The notes under the pieces: generated by a model
Told to the model about the DNA's origin: nothing
The model's database searches: none
What the model saw: only the letters and a program-made list of their open reading frames with translations
Shown: positions 36,119-44,936 of the stretch, piece by piece
Numbering within the stretch: the stretch's first letter is position 1
Layout: the number at the start of each line of letters is the position of its first letter
Made by a program: the position numbers and the translations under genes
NCBI GenBank assembly: GCA_937889595.1
Contig: CALAOR010000076.1
Span: forward strand, 1 to 64,000
DNA: 64,000 bases
Reading direction: 5' to 3'
DNA from: an uncultured bacterium
GTDB taxonomy: Bacteria; Oederibacteriota; PGYV01; Palsa-1178

Positions 36119-36147
36119 TTGACATTCAAGTATACATGCCGTATACT
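36119..36147 (+). promoter_or_regulatory. Promoter with overlapping palindrome before the radical-SAM operon
   Basis: TTGACA (36119-36124) and TATACT (36142-36147) are spaced by 17 bases, a strong sigma-70-type promoter. AGTATAC (36129-36135) and GTATACT (36141-36147) form a perfect 7+5+7 inverted repeat that covers the -10 box and part of the spacer, the typical position for a repressor operator. The regulator is unknown. Transcription would begin near 36154. Confidence 0.65.
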
Positions 36148-36229
36148 ATTCCAATGAAAAAACATACAGCTAAAACAGAGCCCTTAAAACGAGTCGTTTT
36201 ATGCACGCACATTGCGCCGAGTGGTCATT

Positions 36230-37522
36230 ATGGACCTGTCTGAAAAGCTGCGCATTCTCGGTGAAGGCGCCAAATACGACGTGTCATGTTCTTCCAGCGG
36301 CAGCCGCAGGACTAATAAACCCGGGGGCACGGGCGATGCCGCGTCGTCGGGTATATGCCATACTTTTACCTCGGACGGCAGGTGCATATCCCTTTTGAAA
36401 ATACTCCTTACCAATACCTGCATATATGACTGCGCCTACTGCGTAAACCGCAGGGCCAATGATCTGCCCCGCGCCGCGTTCGCGCCCGAAGAACTCGCAA
36501 ACCTTGTTATAAACTTTTACAGGCGTAATTATATAGAAGGTTTATTCTTGAGTTCCGGGGTGGTCATCAGCCCCGACCATACCATGGAACTCATGATAAA
36601 AGCCATCAGGCAGCTTAGGGAAGTACATAACTTCAACGGTTACATACATTTAAAAGCCATACCCGGCGCGTCGCCGGGGCTTGTGGATGCGGCAGGCAGG
36701 CTGGTTGACAGGATGAGCATAAATATGGAACTAACCTCAGATGCGGGATTAAAGCTCCTTGCGCCTGATAAGACAAGAAGAGGCATTATTGGACCCATGA
36801 CACAGATAAAAGACAGCATCATTAATTATAAAAAAGAAAAAATATACATTAAAAGCGCCCCTGATTTTGTGCCTGCGGGGCAGTCGACCCAGCTGATAAT
36901 AGGCGCGACCCCGGAAACTGATCTATCCATTGTAAAAGCCTCGGAGAACCTGTACAGGGGCATGAATTTAAAGAGAGTGTATTATTCCGCCTATGTCCAT
37001 GTAAATCAGGACAGCAGGCTGCCGGTGTTAAATGAAACCCCGCTGCTGCGCGAAAACAGGTTTTACCAGGCAGACTGGCTGATGAGGTTTTACGGTTTTA
37101 AAGCCGATGAAATACTCGATGAAAATACCCCTTTTTTTGATAATAATCTCGACCCCAAAGCGGCCTGGGCACTGCGTCACCTGGATTTATTTCCTGTGGA
37201 GGTTAATGCCGCGTCTTATGAGAACCTCCTCAGGATCCCGGGGATCGGGGTTAAGTCGGCACAGCGTATTATAAAGGTAAGGAAACTCAAGTCCATACGG
37301 GTTGAGGACCTGAAAAAACTCGGGGTAGTTTTGAAGCGCGCCCGGTATTTCCTGACTGTGGGCGGCGTTTATGCGGCCGGGGTGCCGGTTAAGGATAAAA
37401 TAATAAGGACAAAACTCCTGGAAAAAAAATCGTTGTCTGACATGCAGTTAAAACTGTTTGAACCTCAAGCGGGCTTTTTGACAAAGGAGGCCTTAAATGG
37501 CGGAAAAAATCTATTTTTATGA
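36230..37522 (+). CDS. Putative DNA modification/repair radical SAM protein (TIGR03916-like)
   Basis: This encodes 430 residues from ATG 36230, chosen because the family begins MDxxEKLxILxxxAKYDVSCSSSG, as here; TTG 36212 and GTG 36221 are in-frame alternatives. The iron-sulfur motif is CIYDCAYC (Cys64, Cys68, Cys71). A helix-hairpin-helix follows near 333-350 (LLRIPGIGVKSAQRIIKVRK), suggesting DNA binding. I recognise the family usually paired with a DUF4130 protein and called a putative DNA modification/repair radical SAM protein; its reaction has not been established to my knowledge. The partner gene starts inside the last codons, so the pair is coupled. Confidence 0.88.
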   Translation: MDLSEKLRILGEGAKYDVSCSSSGSRRTNKPGGTGDAASSGICHTFTSDGRCISLLKILLTNTCIYDCAYCVNRRANDLPRAAFAPEELANLVINFYRRNYIEGLFLSSGVVISPDHTMELMIKAIRQLREVHNFNGYIHLKAIPGASPGLVDAAGRLVDRMSINMELTSDAGLKLLAPDKTRRGIIGPMTQIKDSIINYKKEKIYIKSAPDFVPAGQSTQLIIGATPETDLSIVKASENLYRGMNLKRVYYSAYVHVNQDSRLPVLNETPLLRENRFYQADWLMRFYGFKADEILDENTPFFDNNLDPKAAWALRHLDLFPVEVNAASYENLLRIPGIGVKSAQRIIKVRKLKSIRVEDLKKLGVVLKRARYFLTVGGVYAAGVPVKDKIIRTKLLEKKSLSDMQLKLFEPQAGFLTKEALNGGKNLFL

Positions 37523-38258
37523 CGGCACATGGCAGGGGATAATGTCTGTATATCACGGTATTATAGGAGGGGAGCTGGAGGCCGGTGTTATGGCAAAGGA
37601 AAAAGGTGAAAACATGCAGGATGATCTGTTCAGTGAAAAAATTTTTGTTGAAGCCGGGGAGGATAAGTTTACGGCGCTAAAGGACAGGTTCATTAAAGCG
37701 GCAGGCTGTGATAACTACAGTATGATGCTATGGGCGTTTTTATCCGAAAAGAGGGGTATTGAGGGCCATATACTTGATTTTATCAGGTTTGCCTTAAAAA
37801 ATGGAAAAGGATCCGGAAACCTGTTGTCTGAAGACGAGGTCATGCGTGTATACTCAGCGGCGCAGCAGGTAAGACGGGAATGCCACAGGTTCAAGGGGTT
37901 CATAAGGTTTGAAGAAATAAAACCCGGCATGTTCTACTCGGGTATAGAACCGGATTACAATATCATAATGCTTCTTGCGCCTCATTTTAAGCAAAGGCTT
38001 TCCTCGCAGGACTGGATAATTCACGATAAAAAGAGGAACACGGCTGTTTTTTACGACGGATCGAAGTGCCTGTACAGGGAAGTCATATCATTTGAGATGC
38101 CTGATGATTCAAAAGAGGAAAATGAATACAAGGCCATGTGGCTGAAGTATTTTCAGGCCATGGGAATAAAAGAACGAAAAAATCCCCACCTTCAAAGACA
38201 GTTTGTCCCTGTCAAATACAGAAAAAACATGATCGAATTCGATGAAACCGGGTTTTAA
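37497..38258 (+). CDS. DUF4130 / TIGR03915-like partner of the radical SAM protein
   Basis: This encodes 253 residues, with AAAGGAGG before the ATG and a 26-base overlap with the radical-SAM gene. It begins with IYFYDGTWQGIMSVYHGI, the start expected of the family linked to this radical SAM. It continues with VRRECHRFKGFIRFEEIKPG (about 124-143) and PDYNIIMLLAPHFKQRLSSQDW, and ends HLQRQFVPVKYRKNMIEFDE. In other bacteria the same domain can be joined to a uracil-DNA-glycosylase-like domain; here only the DUF4130 part is present at normal stand-alone size. The role is thought to be DNA metabolism, inferred from the partner. Confidence 0.87.
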   Translation: MAEKIYFYDGTWQGIMSVYHGIIGGELEAGVMAKEKGENMQDDLFSEKIFVEAGEDKFTALKDRFIKAAGCDNYSMMLWAFLSEKRGIEGHILDFIRFALKNGKGSGNLLSEDEVMRVYSAAQQVRRECHRFKGFIRFEEIKPGMFYSGIEPDYNIIMLLAPHFKQRLSSQDWIIHDKKRNTAVFYDGSKCLYREVISFEMPDDSKEENEYKAMWLKYFQAMGIKERKNPHLQRQFVPVKYRKNMIEFDETGF

Positions 38259-38450
38259 AGAAAAGACGTTATAATAAAAATTTCAATACAGCGGGTTTTC
38301 TTCCGTGGGAAAACCTTCCAAAGCATGGTTAAATACCTGAAAAATCCATGAAAATAGTCATTATTTACGCTGTTTTTCAACGAAAAAACCAGCATGGGAT
38401 ACGGGGCTGTTTTCGTTTTATCCTTATTTTAAAGGGGTGAAAAAATTAAA

Positions 38451-38479
38451 TTGACATAAAAAAAATATTATGTTAAATT
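38451..38479 (+). promoter_or_regulatory. Candidate promoter of the PorV/flagellar operon
   Basis: TTGACA (38451-38456) is followed after 17 bases by TAAATT (38474-38479) preceded by TG, an extended -10 arrangement. The upstream ATG at 38470 lies inside this promoter, which supports GTG 38554 as the real start. The rest of the 38259-38553 gap holds a small hairpin near 38296-38317 (GGTTTTC/GAAAACC). Confidence 0.5.
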
Positions 38480-38553
38480 TAAGTACTTGCAAAGTTCATA
38501 TAATTGCAACAGGTTTTTACATATTGGAATATTATACGCATCGGGAGGCAATT

Positions 38554-40653
38554 GTGCGCAAGAGCATATTCCTGTTTTTGTCTTTATTTATTTTAGGTTT
38601 CGGAGTTAATTCTTTAATTTTTTCGGATGATTTTTCTGATTCACTTCAGATAACCTGGGAAAAAGTTAAAACTCCGTTTTTTAACAAGTGGAACCCTTTT
38701 GGCGTGGGCGCCAGGGCGATCGGCATGGGTGAAGCATTTGCCGCAATTGCGGATGATGGCAACGCGGTGTATTATAACCCGGCGGGACTCGCACAGATGG
38801 ATCATAATGAAATGTCCTGGACGGGTGGAAGTTATTACAAGGGGCTTCCTTATACAAACTTTGCAACATTTGACATGGCTCTGGGCGGCCAGTATTTTGC
38901 CCTTTCTTATACGAAACTATATCACCCCATTGGAAGATATCCGGACAAGATAGTTGTTCCGGGACCGGGCATAGGGCCCTTGCCAGGAGACCTTTTTAAC
39001 ACACAGCCAATATTCATAACCCCGAACACATACCCTGGATGGTACGGAGATTTAGTGCCATCAGCACAGGCCTTACTCGCCGAAAAGTACAGAAAATACA
39101 TCAATCTGCCTTTTCAGGAAAACCAGGCTGTGCTTACCTATGCCACATCTCTTACAAGCGATAAAAGTTTTGATTTCGGGTTAAATGTAAAGTATCAGTT
39201 CACTGACGCTGACGCGGCAAAGGTGCTGGGAGATGCTTTTAATGCCTGGGCATGGTCGATTGATCTGGGTTTTCTTTATAAACTCCGCATAATTGAATAC
39301 CTGAAGGATTTTAATATAGGCATAATGCTCCGTGATATATCAGGCAGGGTAAAATATCCATCGACAGGCGTCGAAATACCTTTGTACTTCACATCAACAG
39401 TGGCTTTATCAATGAGAACGACGGAGCTTATAGAAAAAGAAGTTTCAAGTTTTTCCGTTGACTGGGACGCGGTCAATGACGCGGGTGTTTTCAGGAATGA
39501 AACAAACAGGCTGAAATTCGGGTTTGAACAGTGGTTCATAGACGGACACTTCGGTATCAGGAGCGGGCTTGTATATCCCATGAACCAACAGCCATGGAGA
39601 ATGTCTTTCGGGGTATCCGCAAGATACCTGCTCGGCATAGATTACGCATATGTGCACGGAATACCTTTTGACAAGCAGGCCGAAAATGAACCTGACAGCC
39701 ACTGGATAACAGTTTACTGGATGTGGGGAAAAGTCAAGAGAGTGCTGCCGACACCTGACGTGTTTGCAGCGGTAGAACCCATATCTTTCTCGCCGAAAAA
39801 CGGGGAGACCGCGATGTTCAAGCTTAACGCCACATCAAAGGCAGGCATTGACAGATGGGCCTTAAATATACTTGATAAGAATAACACTCTCGTAAAGACT
39901 TACGTGGATATCGGAAATCCGCCTTCACAGATAGTATGGAACGGCGCCGATAATAAATACGAGCTCCTGCCTGACGGCGAATATACTTTCATATTTGAAG
40001 CAACTGACAAGCTTGGAAGCACTTCAACGACGCCTGTGCAGACAGTAAAGCTTTATACCCCGGTTTTGCAGGGCGTAAGTCCTGAAGCTTTAAATAAGCT
40101 AAGGCAGCTTTTAAACCAGATTAAAGACAGGGAAGTTGCGGCGGACAAAGTTGAAGTGGCAACCGCGAAGAAACAGATAGAAGAAGTCAGAAAGGCGAAA
40201 GCAAAACCGACCCCGCAGGAACCCCCGCTGCCCGCAGCCGGGTACAATTCGACCCCTGTTCCTCAGGGAACACCGGCAGCAATGACCTATACCGCGGGTC
40301 CGATAAACATTATCGGGTTCCCGAATATTGATTCAGGGACCATCAGGTCGGCATATATATCCACAAACGTCGACGGTGAGAAAGAGTTTAACATGGACTA
40401 TGTGACCACAAATACCCTCCCCAAATATGTAATGAAGGAAATGGGTCTCATGGTCAGATCCATCGCGGAGAGCCTGGGATATTCCGTGGATAAGATAGGT
40501 ATTAACGCCACTTACGGCGTAAATAATAATTTGAATTTGTCCGTTCCGATCGCGCAGGCGGAAAACTACCAGAGAGGCACCATAACTGTGGAACAGATGT
40601 TAAGGGGCGCGAATGTTAATCTGAACGGCGAAGTCATTTATCCCAATTTTTAG
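38554..40653 (+). CDS. PorV-like outer-membrane protein with novel C-terminal region
   Basis: This encodes 699 residues from GTG 38554, with GGGAGG six bases upstream. A signal peptide (about 1-24) is followed by a PorV/PorQ-like barrel (about 40-400) with GVGARAIGMGEAFAAIADDG and AVYYNPAGLAQM near its start. FlgD-like segments follow (about 415-510, VWNGADNKYELLPDGEYTF), then a helix-forming Lys/Glu stretch (about 515-550), a short Pro-rich piece and a C-terminal region of about 115 residues with NVDGEKEFNMDYVTTNTLPK that I do not recognise. There is no OmpA domain. It begins a run of genes that continues without a clear break into the flagellar genes, nine bases before the next start. Confidence 0.82.
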   Translation: MRKSIFLFLSLFILGFGVNSLIFSDDFSDSLQITWEKVKTPFFNKWNPFGVGARAIGMGEAFAAIADDGNAVYYNPAGLAQMDHNEMSWTGGSYYKGLPYTNFATFDMALGGQYFALSYTKLYHPIGRYPDKIVVPGPGIGPLPGDLFNTQPIFITPNTYPGWYGDLVPSAQALLAEKYRKYINLPFQENQAVLTYATSLTSDKSFDFGLNVKYQFTDADAAKVLGDAFNAWAWSIDLGFLYKLRIIEYLKDFNIGIMLRDISGRVKYPSTGVEIPLYFTSTVALSMRTTELIEKEVSSFSVDWDAVNDAGVFRNETNRLKFGFEQWFIDGHFGIRSGLVYPMNQQPWRMSFGVSARYLLGIDYAYVHGIPFDKQAENEPDSHWITVYWMWGKVKRVLPTPDVFAAVEPISFSPKNGETAMFKLNATSKAGIDRWALNILDKNNTLVKTYVDIGNPPSQIVWNGADNKYELLPDGEYTFIFEATDKLGSTSTTPVQTVKLYTPVLQGVSPEALNKLRQLLNQIKDREVAADKVEVATAKKQIEEVRKAKAKPTPQEPPLPAAGYNSTPVPQGTPAAMTYTAGPINIIGFPNIDSGTIRSAYISTNVDGEKEFNMDYVTTNTLPKYVMKEMGLMVRSIAESLGYSVDKIGINATYGVNNNLNLSVPIAQAENYQRGTITVEQMLRGANVNLNGEVIYPNF

Positions 40654-40662
40654 GAGAAAACG

Positions 40663-42321
40663 ATGAATAAAAAGTCTGCTTTGTTAACCGCGTTGTTTGT
40701 CTTGTTTGCGGCATTTGCTTTTGGGGGAGCTTTTGATAAAGGCGGAGTTTTAGGCGTGGGCGGCAGGGCCACGGGCATGGGAGACGCATTCGGCGCCATT
40801 GCCGATGACGGAAGCGCAGTTTACTGGAACGCGGCGGGTTTGACCCAGCTTGACAGGTCCGAACTGAACCTGTTTTTGGGGCCGCTTTTAAACGGAAAAG
40901 AGTGGTATACGTTCCTTTCTTTTGGCTCCCCGTTTTTTGCGGATACTGCCTGGCAGTTGTCGGTTATGTCACTTATACACGGCGATAAGAATAACACCAA
41001 GGAATTTACAGTGGTGGGAAGTTTTGCTTCAAATCTGAATCTCGAAAGGACTTTTTCAGTCGGGATCAACGTCAAATATTTAAATTATAATTCCACAGCT
41101 TCATATACAACGCCCGATGGGGTCAATCTTCAGGGAATCGCGAGCGGTCTCGGGCTTGATCTTGGGGTTTTATACCAGATCCCGCTCCCGCAATTGGGGA
41201 AAAAGCTTAACTTCGGATTATTCATACAGGACGTGGACACCAGCCTCTACTGGTCTGGCGGAACAAGCCAGGAACAAATACCGACTGTATTTAAGATCGC
41301 ATCGGCTTACTATCTTGATGACAACCTCGTTTTTTCAGTGGATTACGATTTTTTTAAGGATTTAAACATCAGCGGCATCCCTCTTGCAACCCCGATATAT
41401 GATTCGGTAAACAATGTCACTATAACAGCCTTAACACCGCAGGAAGACAGGGTGCACGTCGGTATAGAAGGATGGTTTTTCAAAAGGCACCTGGGACTTC
41501 GCGGAGGATATACCGCATTTGCCACCATGGCGGGGGAGTTTACGGGCGGAGTATCATACAGGGAAGATTCATGGGAAGTTGATTATGCTTACATAGGGCA
41601 CGCCGAGCATCTCGGCGACTCGCACAGGCTGTCTGTAATATTAAGATTCGGCCAGCCTAAGGATCAGACAAGGGCGGTCAGCGTGGTCAGGCCGCCGAAA
41701 GATCTGAAAGCATATCCGGCAAACACGGCGGTAAACCTGACATGGGAGACAAATGAGGATCCAAACATAACAGGTTATGCCGTATACATGAGCAAATCGC
41801 CGGGCGCAAGATATATCCCTATAGCAAAGAGGATAAAAGAGAACTATGTGACCATAGACGGGCTTCAGAACGGAACAAGATATTATTTTGTGGTAGCGGG
41901 TATCAATAACACTTTTCCTTCGGTTGAGAGTTCGTATTCAAACGAAGCCTCGGCTGTTCCGGCGCCTGTTGTTCCGGGAACGCCTGAAGTATTCCCGATA
42001 TCATCGCCCAAAAAAGTCGAAAGCAACGGGGCCGTGGACATACCGTGGGGAACAATGCCGGGCCCCAGGATGACCGGATTTAATATATACATTACCGATA
42101 CGCCGGGAAAAGGATATAACAAGGTAAATCCTGCGCCGATCAAAGATAAGCATTATGTTGTAAAGGGACTTGAGGTGGGAAAGAAGTATTATTTCGTAAT
42201 GACATCGGTTACAAACGATACTCCGCCTGTTGAATCCCGCTTCTCAAAAGAATTTAATTATATATCAAGGCCTGAAAACACCCTGCCTGGCGACACAACA
42301 CAGCCGCAGGGCAACAGGTAA
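40663..42321 (+). CDS. PorV-like outer-membrane protein with two FN3 domains
   Basis: This encodes 552 residues, with TAGGAG before the ATG. Signal peptide (about 1-21), then a PorV-like barrel (about 25-340) whose start, GVLGVGGRATGMGDAFGAIA, and SAVYWNAAGLTQL are close to those of the preceding gene. Two FN3-like domains close the protein: one beginning PPKDLKAYPANTAVNLTWET with GYAVYMSKSP, and one with GFNIYITDTPGKGY. The stop is 19 bases before flgF, so it belongs to the same transcript. PorV relatives act in outer-membrane export of cargo; the FN3 pair would lie at the surface or in the periplasm, which cannot be decided from sequence. Confidence 0.83.
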   Translation: MNKKSALLTALFVLFAAFAFGGAFDKGGVLGVGGRATGMGDAFGAIADDGSAVYWNAAGLTQLDRSELNLFLGPLLNGKEWYTFLSFGSPFFADTAWQLSVMSLIHGDKNNTKEFTVVGSFASNLNLERTFSVGINVKYLNYNSTASYTTPDGVNLQGIASGLGLDLGVLYQIPLPQLGKKLNFGLFIQDVDTSLYWSGGTSQEQIPTVFKIASAYYLDDNLVFSVDYDFFKDLNISGIPLATPIYDSVNNVTITALTPQEDRVHVGIEGWFFKRHLGLRGGYTAFATMAGEFTGGVSYREDSWEVDYAYIGHAEHLGDSHRLSVILRFGQPKDQTRAVSVVRPPKDLKAYPANTAVNLTWETNEDPNITGYAVYMSKSPGARYIPIAKRIKENYVTIDGLQNGTRYYFVVAGINNTFPSVESSYSNEASAVPAPVVPGTPEVFPISSPKKVESNGAVDIPWGTMPGPRMTGFNIYITDTPGKGYNKVNPAPIKDKHYVVKGLEVGKKYYFVMTSVTNDTPPVESRFSKEFNYISRPENTLPGDTTQPQGNR

Positions 42322-42340
42322 GATAAAAAGGAGCAAATAA

Positions 42341-43138
42341 ATGATAAGCGGATTATACACGGCGGCATCGGGCTTGATCGCCCAGACACAGCAGCAGGAT
42401 GTGATAGCGAATAACCTGGCAAATGTAAACACGACGGGTTATAAAAAAGATACTGCTTTATATGTGCCGTTTCCCACTGTTTTCCTTAACCGGATAAATG
42501 ACGAAAAGACCCCGGTTCCCGGAGGTATGGCTGACGCCATGCCGCCTATAGGTTACATGGGCAGGGGTGTTGAACTGCGCGTGGACGGGATACAGCCTCA
42601 GACCACTGAGGAAGGCTCTTATGTGGAGACCACCAATAAGCTCGACCTTTCTATCAAAGGAAACGGGATGTTCATGGTTATGACCCAGAACGGGCCGCGT
42701 TATACGAGAAACGGCAATTTCACACTTGATCCTGACGGCGTGTTGGTTACACAGCAGGGAAATCCGGTATTGGGTCAGGAAGGGCAGATAAAATTAAACA
42801 GCACAAACATACATGTTGACGAAAGCGGCAGGGTATTTGACGATAAAGTGGAGATAGACACCCTGCGCATCGCCATGTTTTCAAAAGATGATAAGCTAAG
42901 AAAGGAAGGCGACAGCCTTTTCTTCAAGCTTGACGGCGTGCCTTTGACCGAGGATGATAATGTGGAGCACGTGCAGGTCAAACAGGGATATCTGGAGACC
43001 TCGAACGTGAATGTAGTAAAGGAAATGGTCGAGATGATCACAGCGTACAGGGCATACGAGTCTTCTGCAAAAGCCATACAGACACAGGATGAGACGCTTA
43101 GCAAGGCTGTAAACGATGTTGGAGCTATTACAATATAA
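42341..43138 (+). CDS. flgF: Flagellar basal-body rod protein FlgF/FlgG family (likely FlgF)
   Basis: This encodes 265 residues with AAGGAG upstream. The N-terminus MISGLYTAASGLIAQTQQQD and IANNLANVNTTGYKK is the rod-protein signature; GYLETSNVNVVKEMVEMITA plus AYRAYESSAKAIQTQD is the C-terminal one. FlgF and FlgG form the proximal and distal rod in the periplasm. I call this FlgF because it is the first of two and more divergent than the next gene, which is clearly FlgG; the order flgF-flgG is standard. Exported by the flagellar type III apparatus, so no Sec signal is present. Confidence 0.9.
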   Translation: MISGLYTAASGLIAQTQQQDVIANNLANVNTTGYKKDTALYVPFPTVFLNRINDEKTPVPGGMADAMPPIGYMGRGVELRVDGIQPQTTEEGSYVETTNKLDLSIKGNGMFMVMTQNGPRYTRNGNFTLDPDGVLVTQQGNPVLGQEGQIKLNSTNIHVDESGRVFDDKVEIDTLRIAMFSKDDKLRKEGDSLFFKLDGVPLTEDDNVEHVQVKQGYLETSNVNVVKEMVEMITAYRAYESSAKAIQTQDETLSKAVNDVGAITI

Positions 43139-43160
43139 AATTTTTTAAGGAGGCAGTAAA

Positions 43161-43949
43161 ATGATGAGATCACTTTGGACGGCGGCAACAGGTATGATTG
43201 GACAGCAGGCGAATATCGATACTATTTCAAATAACCTGGCTAACGTGAACACTACGGGATTTAAAAAGAGCCGCGCGGAATTTCAGGACCTTCTTTATCA
43301 GACTATAAGGCCCGCAGGTATGACCAATAACATGGGAACCCAGTATCCAACGCCTATTGAAATAGGCCACGGGGTAAAATTATCATCCACACAAAAATCA
43401 TTTATACAGGGAAACCTCGTGCAGACCAACAACCCGCTTGATCTTTCCATACAGGGGAGCGGTTTTTTTATGGTCCAAAACCCGAACGGAGAAACTGAAT
43501 ATACAAGGGACGGATCATTTAAGGTGGACGGCTCGGGTAATCTGGTAACTTCCAACGGGTATTTTATGATGCCGCAGGTTGCATTGCCCGCCGATACAAG
43601 CGCTGTTGTAATAAGGGAGAACGGGGATATTATAGTGACGATTGCCGGACAGTCTGCCGGTCAGACTATCGGCCAGGTCAGGCTCGTGAATTTCATTAAT
43701 CCCGCCGGCTTGGAAAGCGCGGGAGGGAACCTTTATAAGGAAACAGACGCATCGGGACAGCCTGTTGAAGGGGTAGCGGGAACCGGAGGGTTTGGCGCGC
43801 TCGCCCAGGGCCAGCTTGAGGCTTCAAATGTCACGGTCGTAGATGAGATGGTGAATCTGATCACCGCACAGCGTGCTTATGAAATAAATGCCAAGGCAAT
43901 AACAACTTCGGACCAGATGCTCAGTACCGCGAATAATTTGAAGAGTTAA
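43161..43949 (+). CDS. flgG: Flagellar distal rod protein FlgG
   Basis: This encodes 262 residues, the standard FlgG length, with AAGGAGG before the ATG. Signature segments are MMRSLWTAATGMIGQQANID, SNNLANVNTTGFKKSRAEFQ and DLLYQTIRPAG, and the C-terminal LEASNVTVVDEMVNLITAQR followed by AYEINAKAITTSDQML. FlgG builds the drive-shaft rod that crosses the peptidoglycan. It lies between flgF and flgA in the operon. Confidence 0.97.
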   Translation: MMRSLWTAATGMIGQQANIDTISNNLANVNTTGFKKSRAEFQDLLYQTIRPAGMTNNMGTQYPTPIEIGHGVKLSSTQKSFIQGNLVQTNNPLDLSIQGSGFFMVQNPNGETEYTRDGSFKVDGSGNLVTSNGYFMMPQVALPADTSAVVIRENGDIIVTIAGQSAGQTIGQVRLVNFINPAGLESAGGNLYKETDASGQPVEGVAGTGGFGALAQGQLEASNVTVVDEMVNLITAQRAYEINAKAITTSDQMLSTANNLKS

Positions 43950-43962
43950 CCGATATTGATAA

Positions 43963-44910
43963 ATGAAATTTAAAATATCCCTGATATACGTTTTTGTTTT
44001 GGCGGCCGGGCTTGGCGCGCAGGGCGCGCAGGTTGTTCTTAAAAGCAGCGATGTTCATATTTCCAGCGACAAGATATATCTGGGCGACATAGCGGATTTT
44101 ACGGATACTGCGCCTAAAGACCTTGAAAAACTGCAGGCCATTTATATAAAAAAGGCGGCAGTCCCGGGATTTAAGGTTGTTGTTGAAAAGGAATATGTTG
44201 TAAATAAATTATCCAGGTATCTTTCTTATGTTAATGTTGAAGGGCCGTCTTATGTGAATGTCTACACGTCAAAAGGCTCGGTAAGCCGTGAAGATGTGGA
44301 AAAAATAGCCAGAGATTATGTGCTGTCAAACATGCCGTGGAAGCTTGACGCGGCCGATGTCAAAGTAAAACAGGTAAAAGGCACTGTGCCAGTGCTCGAG
44401 GGAACTGTTCTTTTAAAAGTAAAAGATGAAGGAAGCTTCAGTTACAAGGGAAATCTTGTGATACCGGTCGAGATCCATGTGGACGGCAGGTATTACAGGA
44501 CAGAACCGGTATCCATGGTAGTCAGGGTTAATGCGCCGTGTGCTGTGGCGCAGACCGATATAAGCAGGCACGCGGTCATACCGCAGGGCAGCGTATCCAT
44601 GGAAACAAAGGATATTACATATCTACCGGATATTATAATAACTGATCTGACTTTTCTGAACAATAAGACACCTGTAAGAAATATACTCAATGGAACTATT
44701 TTGACCTCGGATATGTTTGAAAGCCTGCCTTTATTCAGGCGCGGGTCTTTGGTTGATGTGATCGTGAAAATCAGGGCCATACGGGTCCAGTCGGAAGGCA
44801 CGGCGCTCTCCGACGGCAGGGAAGGCGAGGCAGTCAGGGTAAAATTAAGCACTGGAAAAACCGTCGATGGCAAAGTTGACGCTTCGGGAAAAGTAATCAT
44901 AGAAAAATAA
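43963..44910 (+). CDS. flgA: Flagellar P-ring assembly chaperone FlgA
   Basis: This encodes 315 residues with a Sec signal peptide (about 1-22). The second half has the SAF domain expected of FlgA: IPVEIHVDGRYYRTEPVSMV, then RHAVIPQGSVSMETKDITYL and RRGSLVDVIVKIRAIRVQSE, ending VRVKLSTGKTVDGKVDASG. FlgA assists FlgI assembly into the P ring in the periplasm. It is followed by the L- and P-ring genes in the common order flgA-flgH-flgI. Confidence 0.93.
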   Translation: MKFKISLIYVFVLAAGLGAQGAQVVLKSSDVHISSDKIYLGDIADFTDTAPKDLEKLQAIYIKKAAVPGFKVVVEKEYVVNKLSRYLSYVNVEGPSYVNVYTSKGSVSREDVEKIARDYVLSNMPWKLDAADVKVKQVKGTVPVLEGTVLLKVKDEGSFSYKGNLVIPVEIHVDGRYYRTEPVSMVVRVNAPCAVAQTDISRHAVIPQGSVSMETKDITYLPDIIITDLTFLNNKTPVRNILNGTILTSDMFESLPLFRRGSLVDVIVKIRAIRVQSEGTALSDGREGEAVRVKLSTGKTVDGKVDASGKVIIEK

Positions 44911-44936
44911 AATATATATTTCAAGGAGATCATGCG

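Noticed and set aside
36154-36243. 29-codon frame before the radical-SAM gene as a firm gene
   Set aside because: It has a start at the predicted transcript start but no ribosome site and no known relatives, so it is kept only as part of a finding.
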